This document shows positions 43,058 to 54,821 of a stretch of 64,000 nt of DNA, piece after piece. Origin of the DNA: Phialophora verrucosa. Lineage: Eukaryota > Ascomycota > Eurotiomycetes > Chaetothyriales > Herpotrichiellaceae. Every line of letters starts with the position of its first letter. Position 1 is the stretch's first letter. The DNA is taken from positions 2,046,001 to 2,110,000 of the forward strand of contig MSED01000009.1 of assembly GCA_002099365.1 (NCBI GenBank). The letters are read 5' to 3'. Under the pieces are notes generated by a model, which saw nothing but the letters and a program-made list of their open reading frames with translations, was not told where the DNA came from and did not search any database. A program made the position numbers and the translations under genes.

Positions 43058-44730
43058 CTGCTTCCCTGGCATTTTCTCGATTCTTTTTTTAAATCATTCT
43101 CTTTGCTGACCGCAGGCGTTAGCGAGATACAAAGCAAGATCAACTCTTGCTCATTTGGATGCGTTTTAGCTCGTCGGGACCGGGATGGAGTTCATGAGTG
43201 TGGTTTTGGTCTTACCGCTTGGTGAGCCCGGGGTATAAAAAGGTGTCAACAAACATCCAAAAGTATCTAATTCAACATGATACCCCAAGGCATGAAGAGC
43301 AAGTGCTCAATTCAACATGATACCCCAGCATCGAAGGGAGGAGTTTATGACGAAACGATTCACGAGAGAAAAAAAATGTTTTGACGCGGTCTGGCTGGTG
43401 GGTGAAGCTGGCGAATGGATCCTATACTCCTGGGATTCGAGCCAGTCATAAGCACATGAGTACTTTTCAACATGGCTCAATATGCGTCTGTCCATAGGTA
43501 GAGACAATCTCAAGAGTTGACAGCCTGCTCGACTCCGAACCAGCTGACTAGACGTCCTCGGTCACTCGACCACTTTCACCTCCCCATTAATTCAATTCAC
43601 CACACCGGATGATAGATGCTCCTATAGAGGATGAAAATACCCGGCCTGGGCCGCCTGATCATCTCCCGAGTCGAGCTCGTCAGAGCATGTCATATTCGAC
43701 AAGAACCAACCCGCGTCTTAAAACTCCTCGTCGGATGTGAAAGCGTTGACGATGAGCAAGGTAATCTTGCCACCCATGGGATTTCAGGGAGGAGATGCTC
43801 CCCCATCGATCTTCAGGAGCCCTACTCCGTACCACTGATTGTCACGATACAGGACTCGGCACCTACTCTTCCACGCAAAGTTAGTAGTGGCGATCTACGT
43901 ATGTAGGTCTGCAGTTCGTCAATTGCATTGGATACAGTAGGAGCCCTAACCCGACCTAACATATATAGCGATACCTGCTACTGTATCTCGTACTTGTATA
44001 TCCGAGCCCGTGTCCGCCTGACTCCAGTGCCTTAGATTCAGACATAGTCCACACGCCGGCCTTTCCAACCCTAAGGCAAGGTCCCACGGCGCCCCGTCTG
44101 AGCGTGTCCGAGCGCGTGCTCTTGTATATGTATGTATGATATCATCCTTCTATTCCGTTCTCCGGCCCTCAGCGTCAGCCATCGCCATGCGTCCCATGTC
44201 CATTCCTTGCGTTAGCTCGCCAATAACCCCCCGGACCCGAAAAAGGCACGACCGAAAAACAAAAGTGAAACCGTCTTGTCATGATCGTTCCTATACGCTC
44301 AACAGTGGATATCGCTTGGATATCGCTCGTGATGGGGAGCGGGATTGTGGGAACGGAACCCCTTCAACAAGGGGGCCAGCAAGAAATGACCCAGCCCCGA
44401 AAGAGTCGTCCAACATGCGTGATAGTGGTATATGTGGTGTTTTTGTGCGTGAGATGGATGCGACGGAACTGAACCGAACTGAACCGAACGAACTGAAACG
44501 ACGTAATGAAACGAAACGAAACGATGATGAAAAATGAAAACGAGCAAAAATCAAGCGCCGACTTTTTTTCCTCCCCATTGCCCACTATTGTGCACCACCC
44601 GCTGCTCAAGACCCGAAGCGTACTAATACTGTAAGAAAGTCGTCCCACATGTGCCGTTTCACACATCAAAAGCGTTTTGGCCGTGTCGTGTCATAAAAAA
44701 GGCTTATCAATCATGGCGGATCATGTCATG
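43058..44730. other. Tail-to-tail intergenic region with short repeats
   Basis: About 1.7 kb between the MET13 and Ser-rich protein 3' ends. It holds a 19-bp direct repeat (aattcaacatgatacccca at about 43269 and 43311), a TATA-like GGTATAAAAAGG at about 43231-43242 and a patch of degenerate GAACT/GAAAC pentamers at about 44465-44525. No coding frame is supported. Confidence 0.5.
44465..44525. repeat. Degenerate pentamer repeat (GAACT/ACCGA then GAAAC)
   Basis: Runs of gaactgaaccgaactgaaccgaacg followed by gaaacgaaacgaaacg. A simple-sequence patch in the 3' intergenic region, with no associated gene. Confidence 0.75.
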
Positions 44731-46866
44731 TCATATCATGGCAGGAAGGCCCGTCAGGCCCAGCCCAAGCTGGAGTTGGTCTTTGGCGAACTTGGACGTC
44801 CTCAGCTCGGCGGGCGTGGTGGAGGCGAATGCGTCGTGGTCGAAGGCATTATTCCCACCGCGGCGGCCGGGGAGGAGAGGGAGGGGAGGTGTTTCTGGGT
44901 CGTCCCACGTCTGGAACATGCCAAGTCCTCCTCCGCTTCCACTTCCGCCTCCACCTCCTGTCGAGGCCGAGGGGGACTTGAACAAGCCGTCGCACAGGGT
45001 CTCGAACTCGTCAATGTCAAGGGCCAATTCGAGATCCTCGTCGGGGAGGATTTGATCGACGTCGATCTGCCACGGCTGTTTTGCGAGCGGGGACTGCTGG
45101 CGTCCGGAGGTCTTGTGTTTTTCTGGCGTGTGTTGCACGGAAGACGACGAGACCTTCACGGACGATGACGCGGCTGACGAGGACGACGAGGGCGAGTCCG
45201 AGTCGGATTCCGAGGTGTTGTAGAAGGTCGCCGACGGTTTTGACCCAGATTGCAAAGAGCCGGTCGAGGGGCGGTCGTCGACGACGGTCAATTTCCGGGC
45301 TGCCATTACGCCCAACGTCGTCGAGTCGGCGCGTTTCAAGCCGCCGTCGTGGGCGGCCTTCTTGTTTCGGCTCGATTTGGCCGACTTGGCCGGGCTTGCT
45401 TCGATGGGCGTCAGCGTGGCGATTCCGGCGGCGGCAGGTTGGCCAGAAGTCCGTCGGCTGGTTGCGGATCCGGGACGTTTTGGTTTCATCATGGGTGAGG
45501 TTGCCGATGTTGTCCGAGCGGTGGTGAAGTAGGTGGAACTTGACTGCCACGACTTGGTGCGGGTTGCAGAGTGTCGACTGGCTGCCCTCAGACTGCTATC
45601 GACGGAGGCGTACGACATGAGGGAGGGTGTTCGCGTCTGAGATCGAGCCTTGTCCACGAGGGGACTCGACACGGGCTGCAGTGGGGGAGTCTGGGCTTCA
45701 ATGGCCTGGAGATAGGTCGTGCGCATGTCGTCGACAATCTTTCGGATGTCGTCTCTGGTAGTGCTGGGCTCTTCGGCTATGCTTGTGCGAGTTGTGAGGG
45801 ATGAGGAGGCACCGCTTGAGGAGAGGTGAGAGTATCTCGGGTGTGATGACCCTTCAGAGTAGTCATCATGGTAGGCCAAGTCGAGGACGGATGTCGATGC
45901 GTTCATTCTCAAACTTGTTCCGGGTCTTGCAGGACTGGTTGGGAGATAAGTCGGCTGGCTCACTGATCGGGAGGAGTACGAGTAAGACCTGCGGTGTTCC
46001 ATGAGGGACGACGGATGTGGCAGAGGAGCATCACCGTGGTGTTTGTCAAGCTCCACTGTGGAATTATTCACACCTGTCGACCCACACATGGACGCCAGCC
46101 GACTGTACTCCGCTTTCCAGAGAGCTTGAATCGTAGGGCTGTGCTCTTCGTGAGGTTCGAGTAGAGACGTACTTGACATCATGGGACGAGCATAGAGCTG
46201 CGGCACTGGACTTGAAATCCCAAGGCCATCGCGGCGGTAGTCTGGATAATGCGCTTGAGCCGAGTACGAGCGCTGTGGCGGATGGAAAAAGCTCGAGACC
46301 GAAGCAGGAGATGCGACTGGCGCGAACTCGCCGGATACAGATGGAGGCTGCCCGATTGGACCAGAAAAACTAACTTGTTCTCTCGGAGAACTCGGAGCGG
46401 TGGAGATGAACTTCAGGCTGGTCGGTTCCGTGGGCGACTTTGGTTGAGAAGAAGACTTGGAGGCCCTCCTTTCCTTGCCGCCAACGATATACTCTCCCTC
46501 CCGGATCTCCTCCAGCGTGCGATCGTAGTCCTGCTCGGTCACCAATAGCTCTCCGGAGCTCAGGCGTCGACTGGTTTGAAGCTTGACAGGGCCGTTACCT
46601 CGCTGAGGCCGATCGCCCAGCTGGGGAGGCGTGCCAGCTGCGGCTTCTTCGTAGGAGAAAGAACGGAGAGGGTCGGCGGGCAGTCTGCTCTCGCGCTGCT
46701 TGACTGCACCGGATTTCCTGAGCGCTTGGTTGATGAGCACAGGTAGTCGGCCTTGCGACGGAGCTGTGCTGTATGGTATGCTCTGCAGATCCCACTCAGC
46801 AGTGGCATCGTTGCGTCGAGCCTTGTGTCTCCTGGGTGAAAGCAATTTCCGTAACCGCGACTCCAT
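44731..46866 (-). CDS. Large Ser-rich, mostly disordered fungal protein of unknown function
   Basis: Intronless, 711 aa from the ATG at 46866 (MESRLRKLLSPRRHKARR); the frame is open further upstream but only non-ATG codons are found there. Composition is strongly Ser/Thr/Pro-rich. More conserved-looking islands are TEQDYDRTLEEIREGEYIVGG (about 110-130), ALWKAEYSRLASMCG (about 250), a helical TTRDDIRKIVDDMRTTYLQ followed by AIEAQTPP (about 375) and a C-terminal acidic block LPDEDLELALDIDEFETLC. A basic N-terminus and many SP/TP sites suggest a phosphorylated scaffold. I recognise it only as a conserved-hypothetical type. It ends about 1.7 kb from MET13, tail to tail. Confidence 0.78.
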   Translation of the reverse strand: MESRLRKLLSPRRHKARRNDATAEWDLQSIPYSTAPSQGRLPVLINQALRKSGAVKQRESRLPADPLRSFSYEEAAAGTPPQLGDRPQRGNGPVKLQTSRRLSSGELLVTEQDYDRTLEEIREGEYIVGGKERRASKSSSQPKSPTEPTSLKFISTAPSSPREQVSFSGPIGQPPSVSGEFAPVASPASVSSFFHPPQRSYSAQAHYPDYRRDGLGISSPVPQLYARPMMSSTSLLEPHEEHSPTIQALWKAEYSRLASMCGSTGVNNSTVELDKHHGDAPLPHPSSLMEHRRSYSYSSRSVSQPTYLPTSPARPGTSLRMNASTSVLDLAYHDDYSEGSSHPRYSHLSSSGASSSLTTRTSIAEEPSTTRDDIRKIVDDMRTTYLQAIEAQTPPLQPVSSPLVDKARSQTRTPSLMSYASVDSSLRAASRHSATRTKSWQSSSTYFTTARTTSATSPMMKPKRPGSATSRRTSGQPAAAGIATLTPIEASPAKSAKSSRNKKAAHDGGLKRADSTTLGVMAARKLTVVDDRPSTGSLQSGSKPSATFYNTSESDSDSPSSSSSAASSSVKVSSSSVQHTPEKHKTSGRQQSPLAKQPWQIDVDQILPDEDLELALDIDEFETLCDGLFKSPSASTGGGGGSGSGGGLGMFQTWDDPETPPLPLLPGRRGGNNAFDHDAFASTTPAELRTSKFAKDQLQLGLGLTGLPAMI

Positions 46867-49819
46867 GATGTGAGGAAGGTTACAGTTGTTGGTTTGACAT
46901 TGGCCTCGAGAAAGTGCCTTTTGAACGCGCGCGGACAGCTTCCGTGTCAAGCTGGCATGTCAACGGGCATTGACGTGTTGGGTCGAACAAGACTGCCGGC
47001 TTCTAGCGGATGCTGGTGTCGATGAACACAGATTCTATTTCAGAAGCGATGCGCTGGCTTGGAAACACCATGTTCTGGTCGAGAATGAAAAAGACACGTT
47101 CGAGATGCAAGAGGAGGATAGGTCATGGCTTACAAGGAGAAACGGAGCGATCGAGGGCTCAGCAAATCTCCCACACTCGAGCCTAGGGCGAGGATGATGC
47201 TGGAAGGTTGAGGTAGACGAGGGCTTTTGCGAAGTCAAACATCGGACAGGGTATGGGCTTGAAGCGCGGAGGGGGCAGGGGACCGGGGTGATATCACACG
47301 AGGCACAACAAGGCTGTTGAAAGCCGGTGGTTGGTCGTTGCTTAGCTCCACGGGGGTCCTTGGAACTGGTCCGGAAGTTGTCGTAGCCAGAGCCCAAACT
47401 CTTAATGACTGGCCGACAAGCCGCAATGCTGACTGCCGCTAGCACGACGCGAGAGCTGCAACGGTACCACCCCAGGCATTGAAACACGAAGCAGAGTAAA
47501 CAAAAGCCTTGAACGCGTCTGGGGCATATGGCCGAGTAGAGTTGGAGATTGGGTCTCTTTCTTCTTGCAAGGCCAGACTGGTACTCTGTAGGCAGGACTC
47601 AATTATGTGCTCGTCCCGTGCTGTCAGTTGTGACAGCTGGAAAACTGTAGTACAGTAAGCGCAATCGGAGGGCCAATTTGAGGAAGCCGGGGTGCCCATA
47701 ATTGCGACAAAGGTGCCCAGCGTTGTGGCTCCGCGGCCGAGACGTGCTTAGGCGAATAGAGGCGAGCCGGATGACGAACGGTGGATGAACTGCTGAGCGA
47801 TGAGACTTGTGGCACCCTGGTCGATCGGCTTTTGACCGCCAACGGCCCCAGTGACTAGATTCCTGTGCCAGTACTCGGTACAAGCCCCCGTATCCAGTCC
47901 CCAAACCCAAACGGCGAGCAGCAACATGTTTTGCATCACAGGTGCAGCCTTGACAGGCAGGACCCATCATGGTGCATTTCCGGAGAATGATTGCTCGCAG
48001 GTCCAGTCCGTTCAGCCTGTGGTGCCAAACCGCCAGAGAAATAGTCATCAGCTGCGACTCTGAGCTGTAGCCTGCCTCGAAATGGTGGTTGAACACTATG
48101 TAATTGTGGAATGGCGATTGATAAACCACCATGAATGGCGGTCAAAGGGAGGCCGAGATGGTTTGCAGGGCATTTCGGCTTCTTGCATACAGCCAGCATC
48201 TAAGTTGGCCTTTGCCCTTTCACAGCCTCGGTCAGATTGGAGATCGAATTAATCGAGAACAAGCCACTTGGGATTCGAAGAATGCCCAGTTGAGGGTCAC
48301 GCATCCACGCCAAATTGTCAAGATGCCCCGATCGATAGACGAGTGCGCCTGACAGCTGTCAACAATGGATGTTTGCGACCCGCGAGTCTTCGATTGGCGA
48401 TAGTTTCTGATAGAGCGGTCTTGACGGGTACTTCTACCTGCGGCTGCCATATCTGTCCGCGCCTCAGTACGTTTTTGGATATTGGAATGTTCACTATATC
48501 AGGGAAGCGCCACCGTTTGCACCCGTCTTGCACTTAAGAAATTCTAGGCCAGATCGTCCTGTGTGACCACGGCACGACCCTAGGGTTGCACGATAATGAC
48601 ACCTATGTTCCAGCATGCAGACGGAGCAGCTGGCTTGCACAGCATTGTGCAGACCTCCTACTCTTATCCAGACTGAGACAGATCCCCCTCCTGGTCGTCA
48701 TCCTCGACGAGGCTGGAATTTCAGAGAGGCTGATCTCGAACTGGCCGGCCAGTCTCAGTGGATGTCTGAGCAGCCTCAGGTCATATATTCTGGCCCCTCT
48801 CTCATGTCTCATAAGCAGCACACCACCCTCATGATCCGAGGCTTAATCAAGCACTTGTCATAATGCCCAGTGCCGGTGACCGGCGATGTCCAAGGCTGTG
48901 TCGACTACGCAGTCTTCCTTGACGAGACAGGATTCAGCCAGCAATGTGCGCTCAAGGCCACTGGTCAAGCAGGGTGACGTGAAAATTGCAACGAGAGCCA
49001 ACAAAGACATCAGTTGGGCTTGAGCAGCCGAACATAAGGTTCCGAGAAGACGGACATAATATTGTGTGTACTTCAGATACAGTACATAGAAGAGCAGGAG
49101 CGGCAGCCGGAAGCAGATTTGTCGATCCCATCAGGTCAATATCTCGGATCAGATGAGTTGCATTCCCCGAAGTGCTGAGGGATGCGGAGGGAGCGTGACC
49201 TTGAAATGTAACGTGTAGCTCGGCGCGACTCTAGCCTAGACCTTGCGTGGGCTTGGGCGTGGGCTGTGGGCTGCGACTCTACCGTAGCACTCACTCTGCC
49301 CTCTCCAGCAACATTGTAACGCAACGCAACGCAACAACGCAGTCAAGGCCGTCACCGTCACCATGTGAGGTTCCTCGTCTTCTCCTCTGCATCTGGACAA
49401 TGATGCCAAAGTCGCCTCGACACGGTGTTTATCGCAGGCCTATCATCGTTGTTGCACCCGTCTCCATTTAGCCGTTTCTTTCCCTCGAGGTTAACCTTTG
49501 TTTGACGACAATGCTCCATTTTGTTTAGTGATGAATGCTATGCTACCGCTACTACGACCTGCACAATACAGCCTCTGCCTCTTCTCACTCTGGCATCGCT
49601 CCGCCTCCCACGGTGTCGGTCGCAGTATCCTGGGGTCCATGTCACAGGTAGAATTTTCGCTATTGTGACACCTCGCTCTCACCTCACTTCCGCTTCGGCT
49701 GGTGTCTGGCTTCCACCGCAAACAAAACTCGGCTTCACGCCCGATATGATGTACCTCTACCGCTAGGAAGGCAGCTGAACACCGTGAGGGAACCCAGACC
49801 GACCTCGTCTTCCTTCACC
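46867..49819. promoter_or_regulatory. Long non-coding interval between divergent genes
   Basis: Almost 3 kb holding the promoters of the Ser-rich protein (minus) and the hexokinase (plus). Frames at 47035-47487 and 47599-48132 (minus) lack domains. A 63-codon frame at 47748-47939 begins with a hydrophobic stretch but nothing further supports it. A short GCAACGCAACGCAAC run lies at about 49315-49336. A six-codon uORF (49746-49766) precedes the hexokinase. Confidence 0.5.
49746..49766 (+). promoter_or_regulatory. Candidate upstream ORF in the hexokinase leader
   Basis: ATGATGTACCTCTACCGCTAG encodes MMYLYR and stops 53 bp before the main ATG at 49820. If it lies in the mRNA it could lower or condition translation of the hexokinase. 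The transcription start is not visible from sequence. Confidence 0.35.
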
Positions 49820-51385
49820 ATGACCCTCCTCGAGTTCTTCCGCAGCATTCTGCGACGCCTGGGAATGATCATCTTCCCCTCCGCATTCAAGACCATGTCG
49901 GTCTCGGTCAAGTCCTCCAGTGCCGAAGTCACGGTCGTCGAGACCACGGGCAGCCTCCATACCCTCGAGTCACTCAAGGAGGAAGTTACGCGGCTCTTCC
50001 GATCCCCGTGCACACTGCGCCGAATGCTCTCCATGTCCTCGGCCCTTCGCATCCAGTACAAGGCAAAACTACAGGAGAGCGAGGCTTGTATGCTTCCTTC
50101 CTATTGCCATGCCCTTCCGGATGGCAGAGAGACGGGTACCTATATCTCCTTGGATGTTGGCGGGTCAACGCTCAGGATCGCCTTGGTCGAGCTTCGTGGC
50201 AGGGATTCGCAGCACCCAATGGTGATCAAGCATATTGCAAGCTCCAAGATCGACGAACACACCCGCAGACTACCTGGCACGGAATTCTTCGATTGGATGG
50301 CCAGCAAGATTGCAGACACGTTGGACCAGACAAAGGACGCGTGGCCGCCTCAGACCATACTACCATTGGGCCTGGCTTGGAGCTTCCCGATCGAGCAGAC
50401 GAGCCACCGTAGTGGCAAAGTGCAAGGAATGGGCAAAGGATTTGCTTGTGCTGAAACGACGCTCGGCATGGATCTGGGTGAACTGATCGAAGCCGCCTGC
50501 GCAAGAAGGAATTTGAATGTCCGTGTCGATGCCATCGTCAACGATTCTTCCGCAACTCTTCTTTCCCAGGCATATCTCGATCCCGCCACCTCGATGGCGT
50601 TGATCTTGGGTACTGGAACGAACGCTGCTGCATACCTGCCGACGGGGTGCATGGGCAGGTCAAAATTCGGACCGCGGGATCAATCATGGTTCGACAAGGC
50701 TGACCGGGTGATCACGAACACGGAAGTGTCGATGTTTGGCAAATCCATCCTAACAGAGACTCGCTGGGACGAGTTGCTCAACAGACAGCACCAGAGGCCG
50801 GACTTTCAGCCTCTCGAGTACATGACAACAGGCCGCTACCTGGGAGAATTGCTGAGGTTAATCATCATCGAGGCCGTCGAGACCGGAGAGCTCTTCGGTG
50901 GGGTGATGCCGGACCTATTGCGGGAGGGCTATTCCTTGGATACGGAGGTCATGGCACAGCTTGAAATGGACACGACCAAGACAATGCGACAGTCCATTGC
51001 AATGATCAAGAAGGCCTTCGGGCTCAAGAAGGCTCCTTCGCTGAAAGAGGTGAAATTCCTGCGAGCTGCGGCCGAGTCTATTTCGTACCGGGCTTCTGCT
51101 TATATGGCAGTCGCAGTGCATGGACTTTGGGCTTTGCAGAAAGACACCGATGTCAATCCCACCACGCCAAACGGGACTCCGAAGACATCAATTGCATGTA
51201 ATGGGAGCGTTATCCTCAAATACCCTGGATTCAAAGATCGATGCGAAGGATTTATCAGACAAATGACCGACGCAGCATCATCACCTACGAGCACATTTGC
51301 TGCTGAGAAAATTGTGCTGGAGCCCACGAATGAGGCGGCAGTCTTCGGCGCTGCCGTTGCCGTGGCTTTGGCCGATGCTCCCTGA
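49820..51385 (+). CDS. Atypical hexokinase-family protein (HxkC/HxkD-like)
   Basis: Intronless, 521 aa from the first ATG (MTLLEFFRSILRRLGMIIF). The hydrophobic N-terminal segment is unusual for hexokinases and may be a membrane or mitochondrial anchor. The fold motifs remain but are altered: phosphate-1 YISLDVGGSTLRIAL (usual DLGGTNFR), LAWSFPIEQ (usual TFSFP), MGKGF (usual TKGF), NDSSATL with the catalytic Asp242 kept (usual NDTVGTL), LGTGTNAAAY and ACNGSV (usual ADGSV). A sugar-binding Thr is replaced by Gly and several nucleotide-loop residues differ. Aspergillus has non-catalytic regulatory hexokinases (HxkC, HxkD/XprF) controlling protease expression, and this gene fits that type better than a glycolytic enzyme. 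Catalysis cannot be excluded, because the catalytic Asp and an Asn-Thr-Glu motif remain. Confidence 0.85.
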   Translation: MTLLEFFRSILRRLGMIIFPSAFKTMSVSVKSSSAEVTVVETTGSLHTLESLKEEVTRLFRSPCTLRRMLSMSSALRIQYKAKLQESEACMLPSYCHALPDGRETGTYISLDVGGSTLRIALVELRGRDSQHPMVIKHIASSKIDEHTRRLPGTEFFDWMASKIADTLDQTKDAWPPQTILPLGLAWSFPIEQTSHRSGKVQGMGKGFACAETTLGMDLGELIEAACARRNLNVRVDAIVNDSSATLLSQAYLDPATSMALILGTGTNAAAYLPTGCMGRSKFGPRDQSWFDKADRVITNTEVSMFGKSILTETRWDELLNRQHQRPDFQPLEYMTTGRYLGELLRLIIIEAVETGELFGGVMPDLLREGYSLDTEVMAQLEMDTTKTMRQSIAMIKKAFGLKKAPSLKEVKFLRAAAESISYRASAYMAVAVHGLWALQKDTDVNPTTPNGTPKTSIACNGSVILKYPGFKDRCEGFIRQMTDAASSPTSTFAAEKIVLEPTNEAAVFGAAVAVALADAP

Positions 51386-54300
51386 AGCCCGGAAATGACG
51401 AGGATAACTGAACAAATTCAAATACAACGACCCACAGAGAGCGTGCATGGTTCCGGGAAACCCTCGAATCCTTGCCGGCAATCTCGGTCCGGACTGCGAC
51501 AGATCTGAGCTGCTCCGAACGTCTCACAGAAGCTCGTACAAACTCGACCAGAATTGTACAGCCTTACATAAGCTGTCCGACACCAGGCGACGATGGTTTC
51601 CCGAATATACCGCAAACAGCTCGTCACCCTACGTCGGGCCTCTGCCGCCGCTTTACCCCGATCGACTGGCGAAATGGCGTGAGCCCGACAATTCGTGCCT
51701 ATGATCAAGATGCTCGGTCAACATCTGCGTCAGAGGTGCACGATCAGCGACATGGATGGACGTCCGTGTATTCCTTGAGTGATAGAGGGTTACAAGCTTA
51801 CACGTGTCGGGAGCCGGGTTGTGGGCGAGATGGGCCTGCGTGGTATGGCAGCGCCCGCAGGTTTGAAGACCGAACAAGGCCGAGACCTCCATGGCCCGAT
51901 GCCATCATCTATGAAATTTCAAGGCTTGCGCAAAGTTGAAGCCCATGGATTGACAACAAACAGCAGATGTCAGAAGGACATCATCTTACCTGTCTAAACC
52001 AAGCCATCTCGGTTACTACTCCATTCGGACTACATACGGCATCGCCCACGCAGCGGAGTACTGTCGACGAAATCGATGGACTCAACAGCTCCTGGTTTGG
52101 CCGTGAGGCATATAGCAATATACATTTTCGAATATCGAGACTACATCGATTGCAATACAGGCAATAAAACTTCAAAGTCATCTCCCCCACGTCTTTTGCG
52201 TTGTTATCTTTCACGGATGCGCGCCTTGGCAGCTATGCATCTTGGCTTGATATCCCGTCAAGTCTTATCTCGAAAATTGCGAAAGAGGACGCTACATCAA
52301 TCGCGAAGCTAACAAATAGATTGCCGAGTATACTGAAAAGGGCGAGGAAGACGGAGCCACCAGAGGTATATCAGCATGTCTATTGTCGGCCAGACATCTC
52401 GCGACCAAGGAAGTCCCGTCCTAGTATCGATAATGATGGAGGCGGCATCGACACCTCATCAAACGTGCCAAATCAGACCAACGCTCGCTAACAATGAAGG
52501 AGAAATGGTTATCTTCAGGGAGACACCCTTTCATCCAGCCTCCAGTTTCAGCAGCGACACTTTCTCCGACATCCCAAGCCCTCCACATTCTTCCCGAATA
52601 GCAAGAGAGGATTGTGGTCTTGCCTTGGACATGTGCGCGCTTGCAGCTGGTCATCTCTCACAACGCTATGGCGTCTTGTTGCCTCTTGCCAGGGATGCTC
52701 AAAAGACCTCTTGAAGCATTTCTTAGTATTGCGTTCACATGAGAAGCCGCCGATAGTGTTTGCCTGGTACCAGGGCCGAGTCTTGCCGCGTCTAGCCTTG
52801 GAGACAACGCCACGAGACACCGACAAGCTCCTCGTCCCAGCTTCATAGGTAATATTCACCCGTCGCAGAATCTAGTCCTTCTTCCGCCTAAGAATGATTT
52901 CCCCCAACTCACTACGCTACGGTGTCATTATCAGGATCGGGACCATGGGCCAACGACGGTTCGCTCAGCCAGTCAGTACTTGAGTGTCTTAGTATGGTGA
53001 TCCTGCACCATTGGCCGTCCGTCCCTTGGGTCTCGATTTGTCGCCTCGTCGTCCTCGCATACAGCCAAAGACGGCGTCAGATATGAACCCACAGTCCTTT
53101 CCGCGCAAGCCTCACTCCTCCAGAGGAATGACCGCAGAACATGGAATTCTTTCCACGGTCCAGGCTTGCCTCGGATTCGGGTCGGATATGACACCCGCAA
53201 CCCGCGCTTTGGTCGCGATCCGAGTCAAAGGATAACAGCGAAGTAGACGATCCTCTCATTGCTCCGCTCTGCATTGCATCGCATCGCATCGCAGTTCAGT
53301 ACTGATATCAAATTGTAACGCATGCATGAAGGGATACAGAATACGCCAATACCCAAGCACATCGATGCATACCTAGGTATCCTACACCGGATATGGTAAG
53401 GAAGCGTACACAGTACACAGTACACAGTACACAGTACACAGTACACAGTACACAGTACACAGTACACAGTACACAGTACACAGTCCACAGCAGGCGAGAA
53501 AGCACTCGCCCACCCCTCTTTCTACCGTACTCGGACGGAGTTCGGGGTGCTGTATATATATCCAACATCGGTACGAGGTACAGGCCATAACAATGCCTCA
53601 GCCTGCATGCACTGGTGGGTAAATCATGTGCATTGATAACTGGGTAGTATTACTGAAAGTTCCGGTCTCGCAATTAGGTACCCGACGCAGTAAGTCTCGG
53701 TTGCCTACTGTGGTGGGCGAGTACCGAGTACTGTGATTTAATCCCCAGTCTACTACTCGTACTGCAATTGGTTCGATGGCATGTCCCAGGCATTACTCGG
53801 TACTCGGTACTCGTACGTAGGCTTGAGCTTGAGCAAAGCAAGAGCGACACCGAAGCGAGTTGCCTGCAGTTAGTCATATTGTAGGGAGGGCGTGGAGGGG
53901 TACTAGCAGCACCCCCGCGTAGGGTACTGGATGAATACGAGGCAGTGCCTACACGCATGCGTACATGTCATGTTACTGTATGTTGTAGCCTACATTCTTA
54001 GGCCAATTCTCTTTCGTCGAATTCGCGTTGTCTTTTTCTCCCGGTCTCGTTCAGCCTTGATGTTCGCCTGGTGGTGCATACCCCCCGTTGTAGGATTGCG
54101 GAACTGAGTGAGTGAGTACACAAAGTAACGATACAAAGCCAGGGTTTTATCGGGCTCTATGAATGAGATAGACATGTTCACTAGATGGCGTGACAACTCT
54201 TCCGCGCTGGAGGGGACAGTCAATCAATGGCTCAGCTCATCACTACCTAGTCACACATCCATATAATATACACGCGTGTACGGTAGTTAAGCACTTCATC

Positions 54301-54821
54301 AGCATAAGTACAAACATAACTTTTACAATGGGGTATCGTTCGCATCCCTCCACAATCTACTACTCCGTACGTCATGTGTATCAATCTCATCCGCTGCACA
54401 CTCTCTTCACTTCTCCTCTCGACCTGGATCCATCCTCGTCCCGCACACCACGGACAGTACTGTACTCCGGACTCATTCAGAAATACATTCTGGTTGAACA
54501 AAGTGACGCTGAGACAATCGTCTGCTTCGGCAAAGGAATGGAAAGGAGCTTGCCGATATCCGACGACCCGGTCTCAACGGTGCGCTTATTCCCGGATCGG
54601 CCGCATCAACCCTCGGGTCGAGTCGTGGTTGATTCAACCCATCATGACATGACATGGCATGACAGATTATCCCATTGCGGTCGTCCAACTGTCCACGACA
54701 AGCGGTAGGCGCTTTCGGTGGATTGAGGATGTGCTGTTATTTTGCCCACATAGTTTGTGCAGAGACCTATTCGGGATAGTGGGCTGAGAGTCCAACACCA
54801 CGTTGGAAACGCCCCGTGTCA
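51386..54821. other. Long gene-poor interval with simple repeats
   Basis: About 3.4 kb between the hexokinase and transcription-factor 3' ends (tail to tail). No frame has a recognisable domain. It contains the heptamer array at 53406-53489, a GCATC run at about 53273-53291 and GTACTCG-type repeats near 53790-53815. I saw no terminal repeats or transposase remnants. Confidence 0.5.
53406..53489. repeat. Heptamer tandem repeat GTACACA, 11 perfect copies plus one variant
   Basis: GTACACA runs head to tail from 53406 to 53482, then one copy with a changed base (GTCCACA). The minus strand reads through as a Tyr/Cys/Val-rich frame that is only the repeat translated. It is not the fungal telomere repeat (TTAGGG). 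Confidence 0.95.

Noticed and set aside
43420..43460. Possible minus-strand tRNA T-arm (GGCTCGAATCCC)
   Set aside because: The T-stem pairs poorly and no matching 5' acceptor strand is found upstream.
47748..47939. Small secreted protein starting MMQNMLLLAVWVWG
   Set aside because: Only the hydrophobic start supports it; no cysteine pattern or exon context is convincing.
47599..48132. 177-codon minus-strand frame as a gene
   Set aside because: No recognisable motif and overlapping frames of similar length on the other strand.
53225..53588. Tyr/Cys/Val-rich frames across the heptamer array
   Set aside because: They are translations of the repeat with no flanking domain.
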